Source of the DNA: Burkholderiales bacterium
GTDB lineage: Bacteria; Pseudomonadota; Gammaproteobacteria; Burkholderiales; Burkholderiaceae_C
Length of the DNA stretch: 64,000 nucleotides
Assembly: GCA_021732385.1 (NCBI GenBank)
Contig: JAKFVA010000022.1
Location: 1-64,000, forward strand
Reading direction: 5' to 3'
A program made the position numbers and the translations under genes. A model generated the notes under the pieces. The model made no database searches, had not been told where the DNA came from, and saw nothing but the letters and a program-made list of their open reading frames with translations. Each line of letters starts with the position of its first letter. Within the stretch, counting starts at the first letter, position 1. This document shows positions 56,254 to 64,000 of the stretch, piece by piece.

Positions 56254-56577
56254 TCAGCCCGTGATGCTCAGCACATGGGTTTCGGCCTGGCTGAACCCCT
56301 TGTCGCCTTCCCAGCCAAAGCGCAATGTGGCGCTGACTGTGGCACGCACATAAAACGCCAGGTAGGGGTTGGCCGAAATGGCCGGGAACAGGTCAGCGGC
56401 AAACACGGGCTCGTCGTTGTAGTGGCAGACAAAGCGGGTGATGATGTCGCGCGGCAGCAGCCGACCTTCATCGCCCGAGCGAAAACCTGTTTCCATCGGG
56501 TGGCCAATCAGCACCCGAATTTCCACCAGGTCGCCGCGCTTGGCGCTGGCAGGGGCGGTGATTAGGGTGCGCGCCAT
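56254..56577 (-). CDS. soxZ: Thiosulfate oxidation carrier complex protein SoxZ
   Basis: A 107-residue beta-sandwich protein. 'RGDLVEIRVLIGHPMETGFR' and 'LLPRDIITRFVCHYNDEPVFAADLFPAISANPYLAFYV' are the SoxZ signature. It pairs with SoxY to form the periplasmic sulfur-carrier heterodimer and travels with it, having no signal of its own, as usual. It overlaps soxY by one base. The last residues (THVLSITG) are normal for the family. Confidence 0.95.
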   Translation of the reverse strand: MARTLITAPASAKRGDLVEIRVLIGHPMETGFRSGDEGRLLPRDIITRFVCHYNDEPVFAADLFPAISANPYLAFYVRATVSATLRFGWEGDKGFSQAETHVLSITG

Positions 56578-57056
56578 TACACGTCGCCCTCAATGCAGGC
56601 GGCCAGCGTGACCAGCACATCCACAGTGTGCGACCAGTACGAGCCATCGCTCAGCTGCGCCACTGCAATAAGCTTTTGCGAGGTGGCCAGCCGTATGCGG
56701 GTGGCTGCCCAAGCCTTACCGCTGCCCGGCATGAAATAAAAGCGCGCCACCTCGCGCTGCGGGTTGCGTTCATTGAAGATGGCAATGCTTTTGACGTGGT
56801 CCGCAGCAGTCATCGGGCTGTCCAGCGTTACGGTGAGAGCCACAGAATTGCCGTTGTCTACTAGCGCAGGCACGTCAAGTTGGACTTTGCCGGGCTGTAT
56901 TTTTTGGCCTTCCGTATAGGTGGCCAAGGCACTGGCCAGGTCAGGCACGGCGGCGGCAGTGGGGCAAGTCATCAGCGTTACCAGCAGGCCACCACCTGCG
57001 GTCAGCAGTTGACGGCGTTTGTTGGCTTGGGATTGGGTTTGCACGGCGCTGTTCAT
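56577..57056 (-). CDS. soxY: Sulfur carrier protein SoxY with atypical C-terminus
   Basis: A 159-residue protein with a twin-arginine signal (Lys13-Arg-Arg-Gln-Leu-Leu; SoxYZ are Tat exported). The core 'VPALVDNGNSVALTVTLDSPMTAADHVKSIAIF' and 'TRIRLATSQKLIAVAQLSDGSYW' is SoxY. Canonical SoxY ends in Gly-Gly-Cys-Gly-Gly, a swinging arm whose Cys carries the sulfur chain. Here the end is Thr-Leu-Ala-Ala-Cys154-Ile-Glu-Gly-Asp-Val: the cysteine remains but the flexible glycines are gone and five residues follow. The stop at 56577-56579 leaves no further sequence. Function as a carrier is likely but altered. Confidence 0.85.
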   Translation of the reverse strand: MNSAVQTQSQANKRRQLLTAGGGLLVTLMTCPTAAAVPDLASALATYTEGQKIQPGKVQLDVPALVDNGNSVALTVTLDSPMTAADHVKSIAIFNERNPQREVARFYFMPGSGKAWAATRIRLATSQKLIAVAQLSDGSYWSHTVDVLVTLAACIEGDV

Positions 57057-57529
57057 TCACGCAGGCTGCTTAAAAAAGCCACAACGTCCTCAATTTCTTG
57101 CGCTTTTAACAGTGGCTTGCCCTGCCAGGCATTGCCCACACGCTGCAAACCTGCCGGGTTGTAGTACGGCGGCATGATGGAGTTGGGATTGAGCAGGCGC
57201 GCATCTACCAGGCGCAGGCGCAACTGGCCAGGACTCCAGCGCGCGCCAGCGCCAGCTAGGCTGGGTGCCAGATTGCCCTGCTGAGGCTCCTCGGGGAACG
57301 GGCCGCTGTGGCACAGCAGACACAGGCCGACCTGGCGATTGGCCACAATGGCGCGGCCAGCCACTGGGTTGCCCGGTTGCTGCGTCAAGGATTCAGGCAC
57401 GGCATCGCCTACTTGGCCGATAGCCAACGGCGCTGGCGCAGATGGACCGGGCAGTTGCGCATGGCTGGTGGACACGCCGAGCAGGCCAGCCGCCAAACAA
57501 CCCATTTGCCATGCCAGCAGCCATTTCAT
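57053..57529 (-). CDS. soxX: Sulfur oxidation c-type cytochrome SoxX
   Basis: A 158-residue monoheme cytochrome with a signal peptide (residues 1-24). The heme site is Cys70-Leu-Leu-Cys73-His, and 'LLNPNSIMPPYY' supplies the axial Met119. 'AWQGKPLLKAQEIEDVVAFLSSL' is the usual SoxX tail. It accepts electrons from SoxA during thiosulfate conjugation and passes them to small cytochromes c. Its ATG overlaps the stop of the molybdopterin subunit gene by 4 bp, so its synthesis is tied to that of the hydroxylase. Confidence 0.93.
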   Translation of the reverse strand: MKWLLAWQMGCLAAGLLGVSTSHAQLPGPSAPAPLAIGQVGDAVPESLTQQPGNPVAGRAIVANRQVGLCLLCHSGPFPEEPQQGNLAPSLAGAGARWSPGQLRLRLVDARLLNPNSIMPPYYNPAGLQRVGNAWQGKPLLKAQEIEDVVAFLSSLRE

Positions 57530-59799
57530 GCCCGCTTGAGACTCTGGTCTTTCAGCGGCAAATCGCGGATGCGCTTACCGGTCGCAGCAAAAATCGCGTT
57601 CAGCACCGCTGGTGCGGCTACCGCAATGGTGGGCTCGCCCACACCGCCCCAAAAGCCGCCTGACGGCATCACAATGGTTTCCACCTTGGGCATATCGGCT
57701 AGTTTGAGTACCGGGTAAGTATTGAAGTTTTCCTGCTCCATGCGGCCGCCCTTGACCGTGCATTCCTGGTACAGCGCAGCAGACAAACCGTAGACAAACG
57801 AGCCTTCCACCTGCGCCTCGATTTGCTGTGGATTGACTGCGTGACCGCAATCGGTAGCGGCCACAATTCGGTGGATTTTGAGCACGCCCTCTTTGCTCAC
57901 CGACACCTCGGCGCAAGCTGCCACGTAGCTACCAAAGCCCATGGTTTGCGCCAGCCCGCGGTAGACGTTTTGCCCGCCGATTTTGGCTGCTGGTTTGCCC
58001 CAGCCCACGCGCTCGGCCACGGCGTTGAGCACGGCCAGGTGCTTGGGGCTTTGGCTCATGAGCTTGCGCCGCAATGCCAGCGGGTCTTGCTGAGTGGCGT
58101 GGGCAATTTCGTCAAGAAACGATTCCAGGTAAATCGCGTTCTGATTCAAATTGACGCCGCGCCAAAAGCCCGGTGGCACGGCCGGATTGCGCATGGCGTG
58201 GTCAATCAGGACCGTGGGAAAGGTGTAGCCAATCGAGGCCTCAGGGCCAGGCGGGTTCAAGCCCTGGAACACCACCGGGTCCTTGCCATCCTTGATGTTT
58301 TGCGGAAACAGCGCCGCCAAAATGGACTGGCCAGAAATACGCATGTGCAGACCAGTGATGTTGCCCTGCGCATCCAGCCCCGCGCTCAGCTTGCACTGGG
58401 TGATGGGGTGGTAGTTGCCGTGCAGCATGTCCTCCTCGCGCGACCACAGCAGCTTGACTGGCACACCGGGCATTTCTTTCGCAATGGCCACTGCTTGGCG
58501 CACCCAGTCGTGCACGGCACCACGGCGGCCAAAACCGCCACCCAGGTGCAGTTTGTAGACCTCGCATTTGGCGGGTGGCAGGCCAATGGCCTCGGCTGTA
58601 GCGGCCAATGCGGCTTCGCCGTTTTGCGTAGGTGTCCAAACTTCGCAGCGTTCGGGCTGGCCTACGGCATTGAGCGTCACCTTGGCGGTGGCGTTCATGG
58701 TTTCCATGGTGGCGTGGTTTTGAAAAGGGTAGCTGTACACCGCCTCAATCTTGCGCGCCGATGCCGCAATCGCAGCGCGGGCGTCGCCACTGCTGTTGCC
58801 CACGACCGCTTCGTTGGCGTCAAGCCCGGTTTTAAGCATCTGCGCAATGCTGGCACTGGACATTTGCGCGTTGGGGCCGTTGTCCCAAACAATTGGCAGT
58901 GCATCCAGCGCGGTTTTGGCGCGCCACCAAGTGTCAGCCACTACCGCCACGGCGCTGTCGCCCACTTGCACAACTTTCTTTACGCCGGGCTTTTGCATCA
59001 CGGCAGCGGCGTCAAAACTTTTGACTTTGCCGCCAAACACCGGGCAGTCTTTGATGGCGGCGTTGAGCATGCCGGGCAATTTGAGGTCGCTGCCGTAGAT
59101 TTGCGCGCCGGTGGTTTTTTCCACCGTGTCCAGCCGGGCCAGGCGCTTGCCAGTAATTTTCCAGTCTTTCGGGTCTTTCAGCACCACACTGGCAGCTACT
59201 GGCGGCGTCACTTTGGCAGCAGCATCGGCCATTTTTCCAAAGCTTACGCTGCGGCCGCTGGGGGTGTGCGTGATGACGCTATTGGCCGCGCGGCACTCGG
59301 TGGATGGCACTTTCCACTCATCGGCGGCGGCTTGCACCAGCATCATGCGGGCGGCAGCGCCACCTTTGCGCACATAGTCTTGCGACTCGCGTATGCCGCG
59401 GCTGCCACCGGTGGAAAAGTTGCCCCAGGCACGGTTGCGCGCCAGGTTTTGGCCGGGCGTGGGGTATTCGGTGGTGACCTTGGCCCAGTCGCATTCCAGT
59501 TCCTCGGCTACCAGTTGCGCCAGGCCGGTCAGGCTGCCTTGGCCCATTTCAGAGCGGGCAATGCGGATGACCACCGTGTCGTCGGGTTTGACGACCACCC
59601 AGGCGTTGATTTCGGGGGCCAATGTCAGGACAGGCGTTGCCGGGGCGGCGTTTTGCGCCAACACATTGCCTGCAAACGGAATGTGAAATGCCACCACCAG
59701 ACCACCACCAGCGGCGGCCGACGCTTGCAAAAAGTGGCGGCGGGAGGGCTTTTTGATAGCGGCCGCACTGGCGTTCACGGATGTCAGTATGGTGCTCAT
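57526..59799 (-). CDS. Molybdopterin-binding large subunit, isoquinoline 1-oxidoreductase (IorB)-type, Tat-exported
   Basis: A 757-residue xanthine-oxidase-family protein. Residues 1-50 hold a Tat signal ('[19 protein letters not shown]', then Ala-Gln). Molybdopterin motifs include '[19 protein letters not shown]', '[12 protein letters not shown]', '[24 protein letters not shown]', and Glu722 in '[14 protein letters not shown]', the catalytic base position in this family. Two-subunit IorAB enzymes hydroxylate aromatic or aldehyde carbons and pass electrons to cytochromes. Here the downstream genes are soxXYZA, two of which are cytochromes c. No FAD subunit exists. The substrate is unknown. 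Confidence 0.9.
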   Translation of the reverse strand: MSTILTSVNASAAAIKKPSRRHFLQASAAAGGGLVVAFHIPFAGNVLAQNAAPATPVLTLAPEINAWVVVKPDDTVVIRIARSEMGQGSLTGLAQLVAEELECDWAKVTTEYPTPGQNLARNRAWGNFSTGGSRGIRESQDYVRKGGAAARMMLVQAAADEWKVPSTECRAANSVITHTPSGRSVSFGKMADAAAKVTPPVAASVVLKDPKDWKITGKRLARLDTVEKTTGAQIYGSDLKLPGMLNAAIKDCPVFGGKVKSFDAAAVMQKPGVKKVVQVGDSAVAVVADTWWRAKTALDALPIVWDNGPNAQMSSASIAQMLKTGLDANEAVVGNSSGDARAAIAASARKIEAVYSYPFQNHATMETMNATAKVTLNAVGQPERCEVWTPTQNGEAALAATAEAIGLPPAKCEVYKLHLGGGFGRRGAVHDWVRQAVAIAKEMPGVPVKLLWSREEDMLHGNYHPITQCKLSAGLDAQGNITGLHMRISGQSILAALFPQNIKDGKDPVVFQGLNPPGPEASIGYTFPTVLIDHAMRNPAVPPGFWRGVNLNQNAIYLESFLDEIAHATQQDPLALRRKLMSQSPKHLAVLNAVAERVGWGKPAAKIGGQNVYRGLAQTMGFGSYVAACAEVSVSKEGVLKIHRIVAATDCGHAVNPQQIEAQVEGSFVYGLSAALYQECTVKGGRMEQENFNTYPVLKLADMPKVETIVMPSGGFWGGVGEPTIAVAAPAVLNAIFAATGKRIRDLPLKDQSLKRA

Positions 59800-60293
59800 G
59801 TGGTGCTCCCATCGGCGTGGGTGATGGCCAGACCAGCGATTTTGGTGCTGCCCGTGGCGGCAGCCTTGATGCCGGCGCGGATGCGGTTGTAGGTGCCGCA
59901 GCGGCAGATGTTGGTCATGGCTTCGTCAATGTCTTTGTCGGTGGGATTCGATTTGGCTTTGAGCAAGGCGGCAGCGGCCATAATCATGCCGCTTTGGCAG
60001 TAGCCGCATTGCGGCACGTCCAGCGCGGCCCAGGCTTTTTGAATCGGGTGCGAGCCATTGGGCGAAAGCGCCTCGATGGTGACAATTTTTTCTTTGCTCA
60101 GGGTGGAGATGGGCCGCACGCAGCTGCGGCTGGGTACGCCGTCAATGTGCACGGTGCAGGCACCGCACTGAGCCACGCCGCAGCCGTATTTGGTGCCGGT
60201 CAGGCCCAGTTGCTCGCGCAGGACCCACAAAAGTGGGGTATCGGGCTCGGCCTCAAAATCGCGCAGCGCGCCGTTGATGTGAAGTTGAGTCAT
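59796..60293 (-). CDS. 2Fe-2S subunit of the molybdenum hydroxylase, IorA-type
   Basis: A 165-residue protein with two 2Fe-2S domains. The plant-ferredoxin type cluster uses Cys38, Cys43, Cys46 and Cys58 ('[17 protein letters not shown]'); the second uses Cys96, Cys99, Cys130 and Cys132 ('[11 protein letters not shown]', '[11 protein letters not shown]'). It carries electrons from the molybdenum centre. The absence of a signal fits co-export with the Tat-signalled large subunit, as in related enzymes. The ATG at 60293 has an AAGGA site; an in-frame ATG nine codons earlier is possible. First gene of the operon. Confidence 0.92.
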   Translation of the reverse strand: MTQLHINGALRDFEAEPDTPLLWVLREQLGLTGTKYGCGVAQCGACTVHIDGVPSRSCVRPISTLSKEKIVTIEALSPNGSHPIQKAWAALDVPQCGYCQSGMIMAAAALLKAKSNPTDKDIDEAMTNICRCGTYNRIRAGIKAAATGSTKIAGLAITHADGSTT

Positions 60294-60351
60294 AGGGCGT
60301 CCTTGGGTAATGAGGAGCATGGATGAAAGTCGGTGAAATATCCTAGCGCAC

Positions 60352-60379
60352 TGCAGCAGCTAATGCATTGGCTGCTGCA
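60352..60379. promoter_or_regulatory. 28-bp near-perfect palindrome upstream of the hydroxylase-sox operon
   Basis: TGCAGCAGC-T-AATGCATT-G-GCTGCTGCA has 9-bp outer arms and a palindromic core, with a single mismatched pair. It lies 58 bp upstream of the operon's first ATG. No regulator gene is adjacent. A transcription factor dimer site is the simplest reading; a structured leader is the alternative. Confidence 0.5.
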
Positions 60380-60460
60380 ATAGCTGACTGGAACGCTGCG
60401 GGCGCAGCCGGGTTTAATCGGCCAGACACGCAACAGCCGTTTGAAAACCGGCTTGCACAG

Positions 60461-60690
60461 CTATCAATTTTGATAGCGGAAGTCGCATAGCCCTGTTAGC
60501 TTGAAGGCCAGTTTGATACTTGAAAAGGGTGCTTGGCAGCCTTAAAAACATTGTCAAGGCTTAAAAACGGCTAAAACCAAGGGGAATTAAAAAATCAGAA
60601 AAACAGGCGATTTTCAATTGCCAAAAAAGCCTGGAAGCCAATGTGGGTGTGCGGGTAACGCTATCAAAAAATACTATTATTTAGGTAGCA
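60461..60690. repeat. MITE-like palindromic repeat, copy C
   Basis: Right arm GTGCGGGTAACGCTATC (60649-60665) is the reverse complement of the arm motif at 42022. The left arm begins GATAGCG at 60472 and shares TTTGATACTTGAAAA with copy B. No ORF lies inside. The remaining 60294-60460 holds the palindrome above and otherwise nothing I can name. The right edge covers the stop codon of the ridA-like gene. Confidence 0.65.
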
Positions 60691-61084
60691 AATCATCGGG
60701 CAGCACGGCGGTAACTTCAATTTCGACCTTGGCGCGCGCTTCCACCAAACCGGCCACCTGCACGCAGGTCATCGCCGGGAAATGTTTGCCCATGACCTCG
60801 CGGTAGACGCTGCCCAAGGCGCGCAGGCTGGCCAAGTATTCATCGCGGCTGGTCACGTACCAGGTCATGCGCACCATGTGCTGCGGTCCCGCGCCGCCCG
60901 CTTGCAACACACCCACGATGTTTTGTAGCGCCTGGCGGGTTTGCATTACAAAGTCGTCGCTCTCAAACTGCTGGGCGGCGTTCCAGCCGATCTGGCCGCC
61001 CACAAACAACAAAGTGCCGCGTGCCATCACGCCGTTGGCATAGCCCTTGGGCTCGGCCCAGCCGGGCGGTTGGAGTTTTTGCAT
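60677..61084 (-). CDS. RidA/YjgF-family protein lacking the catalytic arginine
   Basis: A 135-residue Rid-family protein with 'YANGVMARGTLLFVGGQIGWNA' and 'MTWYVTSRDEYLASLRALGSVYREVMGKHFPAMTCVQVAGL'. In true RidA the segment reads Pro-Ala-Arg-(Ser/Thr)-Cys-Val, and that Arg is needed for imine deamination. Here it is Met, so this is a different Rid subfamily, perhaps an aminoacrylate-independent hydrolase or a ligand binder. It lies 18 bp after an aryl-CoA ligase gene. Its TAA stop falls inside repeat copy C. Confidence 0.85.
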   Translation of the reverse strand: MQKLQPPGWAEPKGYANGVMARGTLLFVGGQIGWNAAQQFESDDFVMQTRQALQNIVGVLQAGGAGPQHMVRMTWYVTSRDEYLASLRALGSVYREVMGKHFPAMTCVQVAGLVEARAKVEIEVTAVLPDDLLPK

Positions 61085-61102
61085 GGGTGCTCTCCGGTGT
61101 TT

Positions 61103-62785
61103 TCAGGTTGTGCGCAGTTTGAAGCGCTGGAGTTTGCCGGTTTCGGTGCGCGGCAGCGCCGCCACAAATTCAACTTGGCGCGGGTATTTGTAGGGGGCCA
61201 GTGTGGCTTTCACATGGTCTTGCAAAGCCTGGGCGGTCTGGGGCGTGCCCGCGTGGCCGGGCCGCAGCACGCAAAAGGCTTTGACCAGCATGCCGCGCTC
61301 GGTGTCGGGCACACCCACCACGGCGCATTCGGCCACGGCCGGGTGTTGCAGGAGCGCGTCTTCGACCTCGGGCCCGCCGACGTTGTACCCCGCGGTGATG
61401 ATCATGTCGTCGGCCCGCGACTGGTAGAAAAAGTAGCCGTCGGCGTCTTGCGCGACCGCGTCGCCGGGGTGGTTCCAGCCGTTTTTTACGTAGTTGCTCT
61501 GGCGCGCGTCATCCAAATATTTGCAGCCCGTGGGCCCGATAACGGCCAGCGAGCCGACGCTGCCGCGCGGCATTTCTTGGCCGTTTTCATCGACCACTTT
61601 GGCGCTGTAGCCTGGCACCACCTGGCCAATGGCACCGCGCCGCACGTCGCCTGGTTTGGACGAGATAAAGATGTGGAACAGCTCCGTCGCGCCAATGCCG
61701 TCAAGCAGTTCAATGCCGGTGGCCTGTTTCCAGAGTTGCCGCGTGGCGTCGGGCAGCGCCTCGCCCGCGCTGACGCAGATGCGCAGCGCGATCTGGCGGC
61801 CCGTTTGTACATGCTGCCGCATAAACGGTTCCATTTGCCGGTAAAACGTGGGCGCGGTGTAGCAAATGGTGGCGCGGCTTTCAAACAGGTGAGCCGCCAT
61901 GGCCTCGGGTGTGTATTTGGTATCGGGAAAATACACGCAAGCCCCAACGCTCATGGGAAACAGCAGCAGCCCGCCCAGGCCGAAGGTGAAGGCCAGCGGC
62001 GGTGAGCCCATCACCACGTCGTGTTCATTGGCTTGCAGCACGTGGCGCGGCCATGCGTTGCAGGCGGCCAGCACGTCGCGGTGGGTGTGAACCGCTGCCT
62101 TGGGCTGGCCGGTGGTGCCGGAGGTAAAGGCGATCAAGGCCATATCGTCAGCCGCCGTGGGGCAGGGCGGGTGGCGGCCTTTTTTTAGCGCGGCGCGCTG
62201 TTCCAGTGAATCGGCCAGCGGCTTTGTGGGTAAGTCGGGCAGCACGTCTTGCGCGTTAAACAGGCCAAACGGCACAATGGTTTTCAGGCACGGCTGTTGC
62301 GCTTGGACTTGCTGCAATTCGCCCAGCAAGGCGGCGTCGCACAAGGCCACTTCAATCTGCGCTTTGCCCAAGATTTCACCAAGCTCTTTGGCGCGCAGCA
62401 GCGGCATGCTGGCCACCGCCACCAGTCCGGCCTTAACCACACCCAGCCAGGCCAGCGCCATAGCGATGGAATTGCCACCGCGCAGCAGCACGCGGTTGCC
62501 CGGCACCAGCCCCAAGTCCTGCGTCAACACCAGCGCGATGCGGTTGATGCGGCGGCTGACTTCGGCGTAGTTGAGGCACTCGGTTTGCGAGCGCAAAAAA
62601 GGGCGGTGCCACAAATCACGCGCGTCAATTTGTGCCAGCAGCACATCGACCAAATTGGCTTGGTCGGGAATTTGCAACTCGGGCAGGTCATAGCGCATCT
62701 GCGGCCATTGATCAGGCGCGGGCAGGCGTTCGTGCACAAAGCGGTCAGTTTGGGCAGACGCTTTTGCGCGCATGTCGGCGTTCAT
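61103..62785 (-). CDS. Aryl/acyl-CoA ligase, possibly 2-aminobenzoate--CoA ligase
   Basis: A 560-residue ANL-superfamily ligase with 'LIAFTSGTTGQPKAAVHTHRDVLAACNAWPRHVL', 'GIGATELFHIFISSKPGDVRRGAIG', 'ADDMIITAGYNVGGPEVEDALLQHPAVAECAVVG' and the catalytic Lys551 in 'PRTETGKLQRFKLR'. The closest type I know is benzoate-CoA or 2-aminobenzoate-CoA ligase. In Comamonadaceae, a ligase of this type next to an acyl-CoA dehydrogenase and a Rid protein belongs to the 2-aminobenzoyl-CoA/salicylyl-CoA hydroxylase cluster. The hydroxylase itself is not in the window, so the substrate is tentative. Confidence 0.8.
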   Translation of the reverse strand: MNADMRAKASAQTDRFVHERLPAPDQWPQMRYDLPELQIPDQANLVDVLLAQIDARDLWHRPFLRSQTECLNYAEVSRRINRIALVLTQDLGLVPGNRVLLRGGNSIAMALAWLGVVKAGLVAVASMPLLRAKELGEILGKAQIEVALCDAALLGELQQVQAQQPCLKTIVPFGLFNAQDVLPDLPTKPLADSLEQRAALKKGRHPPCPTAADDMALIAFTSGTTGQPKAAVHTHRDVLAACNAWPRHVLQANEHDVVMGSPPLAFTFGLGGLLLFPMSVGACVYFPDTKYTPEAMAAHLFESRATICYTAPTFYRQMEPFMRQHVQTGRQIALRICVSAGEALPDATRQLWKQATGIELLDGIGATELFHIFISSKPGDVRRGAIGQVVPGYSAKVVDENGQEMPRGSVGSLAVIGPTGCKYLDDARQSNYVKNGWNHPGDAVAQDADGYFFYQSRADDMIITAGYNVGGPEVEDALLQHPAVAECAVVGVPDTERGMLVKAFCVLRPGHAGTPQTAQALQDHVKATLAPYKYPRQVEFVAALPRTETGKLQRFKLRTT

Positions 62786-63963
62786 GATTGCAACACGGCT
62801 TTGCCAATGATGAGTTGCTGCAGCTCGCTCGCGCCTTCGTAAATGCGCAGCGCGCGGATGTCGCGGTACAGCGCCTCGACCTTGGTGCCCACTTTCACGC
62901 CCAGGCCGCCGTGCAGTTGCAGCGCCATGTCGATCACGCGCTGGGCGTTTTCGGTGGCGGTGAGTTTGGCCATGGCTGACTCTGCGGTGAGGCGTGCCGG
63001 GTTGCCCAAGCGCTCACCTTCATCGCGCAGCCAGGCCGCGCGGTAGGTCAACAGTGCAGCGGCATCAATCAGCGCCGCCATCTCGCCGAGCTTGGCTTGG
63101 GTGAGCTGAAAGTCGGCCAGCGCTGCGCCAAAGAGTTGGCGCTGCTTGGCGTGCTGCACAGCCTCAAACAACGCACGCCGCGCCATGCCAAGGGCGGCTG
63201 CCGCGACCGAAGCGCGAAAAATATCCAGCGTCTGCATCGCCAGTTTGAAACCGCCGTGCAGCGGGCCGAGCAGCGCCCCCTCTGGCAGGTGGCAATCGTT
63301 GAACTTCAAAGTTGCCAGCGGGTGCGGCGACATCACCTGGATGTGTTCGCTGCTGTCCAGCCCCGGCGTGTGCGCATCCACAATAAAAGCGCTGATGCCG
63401 CGCGTGCCCGCTTCGGGTTCGGTTTTGGCAAAGACCACGTAAAAATCCGCCAGATCACCATTGCTGATCCAGGTTTTGCTGCCGTTTATGGCCCAGCCTT
63501 GCGCGGTGCGGGTGGCGGCAGTCGTCATGGCGCCCACGTCGGAGCCGGCAGCTTCTTCGCTGAGTGCAAAGGCGGCGATTTTTTCACCGCGCGCTACCTT
63601 GGGCAAATAGGCTGCTTGCTGCGCCGGTGTACCGGCCAACGTAATGGCACCGCTGCCCAGCCCCTGCATGGCAAAGGCAAAGTCGGCCAGCGGGGAGTGA
63701 AAGGCCAGGGTTTCGCGCAGGATAACCAGGGCGCGGGAGTCCAGCCTTTGCAGCGCACCACCCAAGATGCCGCCCTTTCCGGCGGGCACGCAGTAGCGCA
63801 GCCACTGAGCCGCGCCCAGCCCTGCCACCCATTGTGGGCAGGCGGCGCGGTCATCGCTTTCGTCAATGTGCTGCTGCGGCATCCAGCCAGCCAGCCGCTG
63901 GCCCAGATCACGGTGCACGGCGTCGAAAAACGGCAAGGCCAAATGGGTGGTGGGTGACAGCAT
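62782..63963 (-). CDS. Acyl-CoA dehydrogenase
   Basis: A 393-residue flavin dehydrogenase with '[51 protein letters not shown]' (FAD-binding) and a C-terminal '[38 protein letters not shown]' with the probable catalytic Glu near residue 376. It introduces a 2,3-double bond into an acyl-CoA, passing electrons to ETF. The gene overlaps the ligase start by 4 bp, so the two are translationally coupled. I choose the ATG at 63963 over the TTG two codons upstream. More of the operon probably lies beyond the window edge. Confidence 0.9.
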   Translation of the reverse strand: MLSPTTHLALPFFDAVHRDLGQRLAGWMPQQHIDESDDRAACPQWVAGLGAAQWLRYCVPAGKGGILGGALQRLDSRALVILRETLAFHSPLADFAFAMQGLGSGAITLAGTPAQQAAYLPKVARGEKIAAFALSEEAAGSDVGAMTTAATRTAQGWAINGSKTWISNGDLADFYVVFAKTEPEAGTRGISAFIVDAHTPGLDSSEHIQVMSPHPLATLKFNDCHLPEGALLGPLHGGFKLAMQTLDIFRASVAAAALGMARRALFEAVQHAKQRQLFGAALADFQLTQAKLGEMAALIDAAALLTYRAAWLRDEGERLGNPARLTAESAMAKLTATENAQRVIDMALQLHGGLGVKVGTKVEALYRDIRALRIYEGASELQQLIIGKAVLQS

Positions 63964-64000
63964 ATTCAAAATCCCGCTGAAGTTTTTGGTTTTCAGTTAC

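Noticed and set aside
57823-59892. Very long open frame (689 codons) on the plus strand over the molybdopterin subunit gene
   Set aside because: It runs antisense to a gene with complete family motifs; long antisense frames are common in GC-rich DNA. The product has no recognisable domain and no ribosome site.

Overview
The window looks like chromosomal DNA from a GC-rich betaproteobacterium, most likely Burkholderiales, family Comamonadaceae (Rhodoferax, Polaromonas or Curvibacter-like). The signs are Bug-type solute receptors, the order ndk-rlmN-pilF-rodZ-ispG-hisS-yfgM-bamB-der-hfq-hflX-hflK-hflC-hisZ-purA, AT-rich intergenic repeats of the kind common in that family, and frequent GTG/TTG starts. 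This is a judgement from protein and gene-order recognition; no database was searched. I saw no rRNA, tRNA, CRISPR array, IS transposase or prophage gene.

Layout. 1-12.5 kb is an accessory metabolic stretch: the tail of one Bug receptor, a SnoaL-like protein, an EVE-domain protein, a full Bug receptor, a quinone oxidoreductase, a DehI-type haloacid dehalogenase homologue, an NlpC/P60 peptidase, an acuR-acuI acryloyl-CoA detoxification pair followed by a PQQ-type aldose dehydrogenase, tRNA hydroxylase trhO, an RluA-family synthase, and an MlaE-like permease/MCE protein/lipoprotein operon with no ATPase. 12.5-20.8 kb holds a PHB-depolymerase-like esterase, a flavin hydroxylase divergent from an isochorismatase-like hydrolase across a perfect 21-bp operator-like palindrome, a binding-protein/permease fusion of the OpuC type, small unknown genes, and the wreck of a chlorite-dismutase-like gene. 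20.8-30 kb is central metabolism: prpE, then sucA-sucB-lpdA (2-oxoglutarate dehydrogenase) with zapE. 30-55 kb is housekeeping: a PP2C phosphatase, a DinG-type helicase, bamD/rluD, scpB-rluB, and the long ndk-to-purA block (nucleotide metabolism, ribosome and tRNA modification, outer-membrane assembly, isoprenoids, Hfq/HflXKC).

55-64 kb, all on the minus strand, is the most unusual part. A six-gene, translationally coupled operon joins a secreted-type molybdenum hydroxylase (IorA/IorB-like) to soxX-soxY-soxZ-soxA. No soxB or soxCD is visible, and SoxY lacks the canonical GGCGG tail although it keeps a cysteine near its C-terminus. A 28-bp near-perfect palindrome lies 58 bp upstream of the first start codon. 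Further upstream is a three-gene set (acyl-CoA dehydrogenase, aryl-CoA ligase, RidA-like protein) that resembles part of a 2-aminobenzoyl-CoA pathway.

A dispersed palindromic repeat of about 225-250 bp (MITE-like) occurs at 13.8-14.1 kb and 60.5-60.7 kb, with a solo arm at 42.0 kb. The copy at 60.5 kb appears to supply the stop codon of the ridA-like gene.
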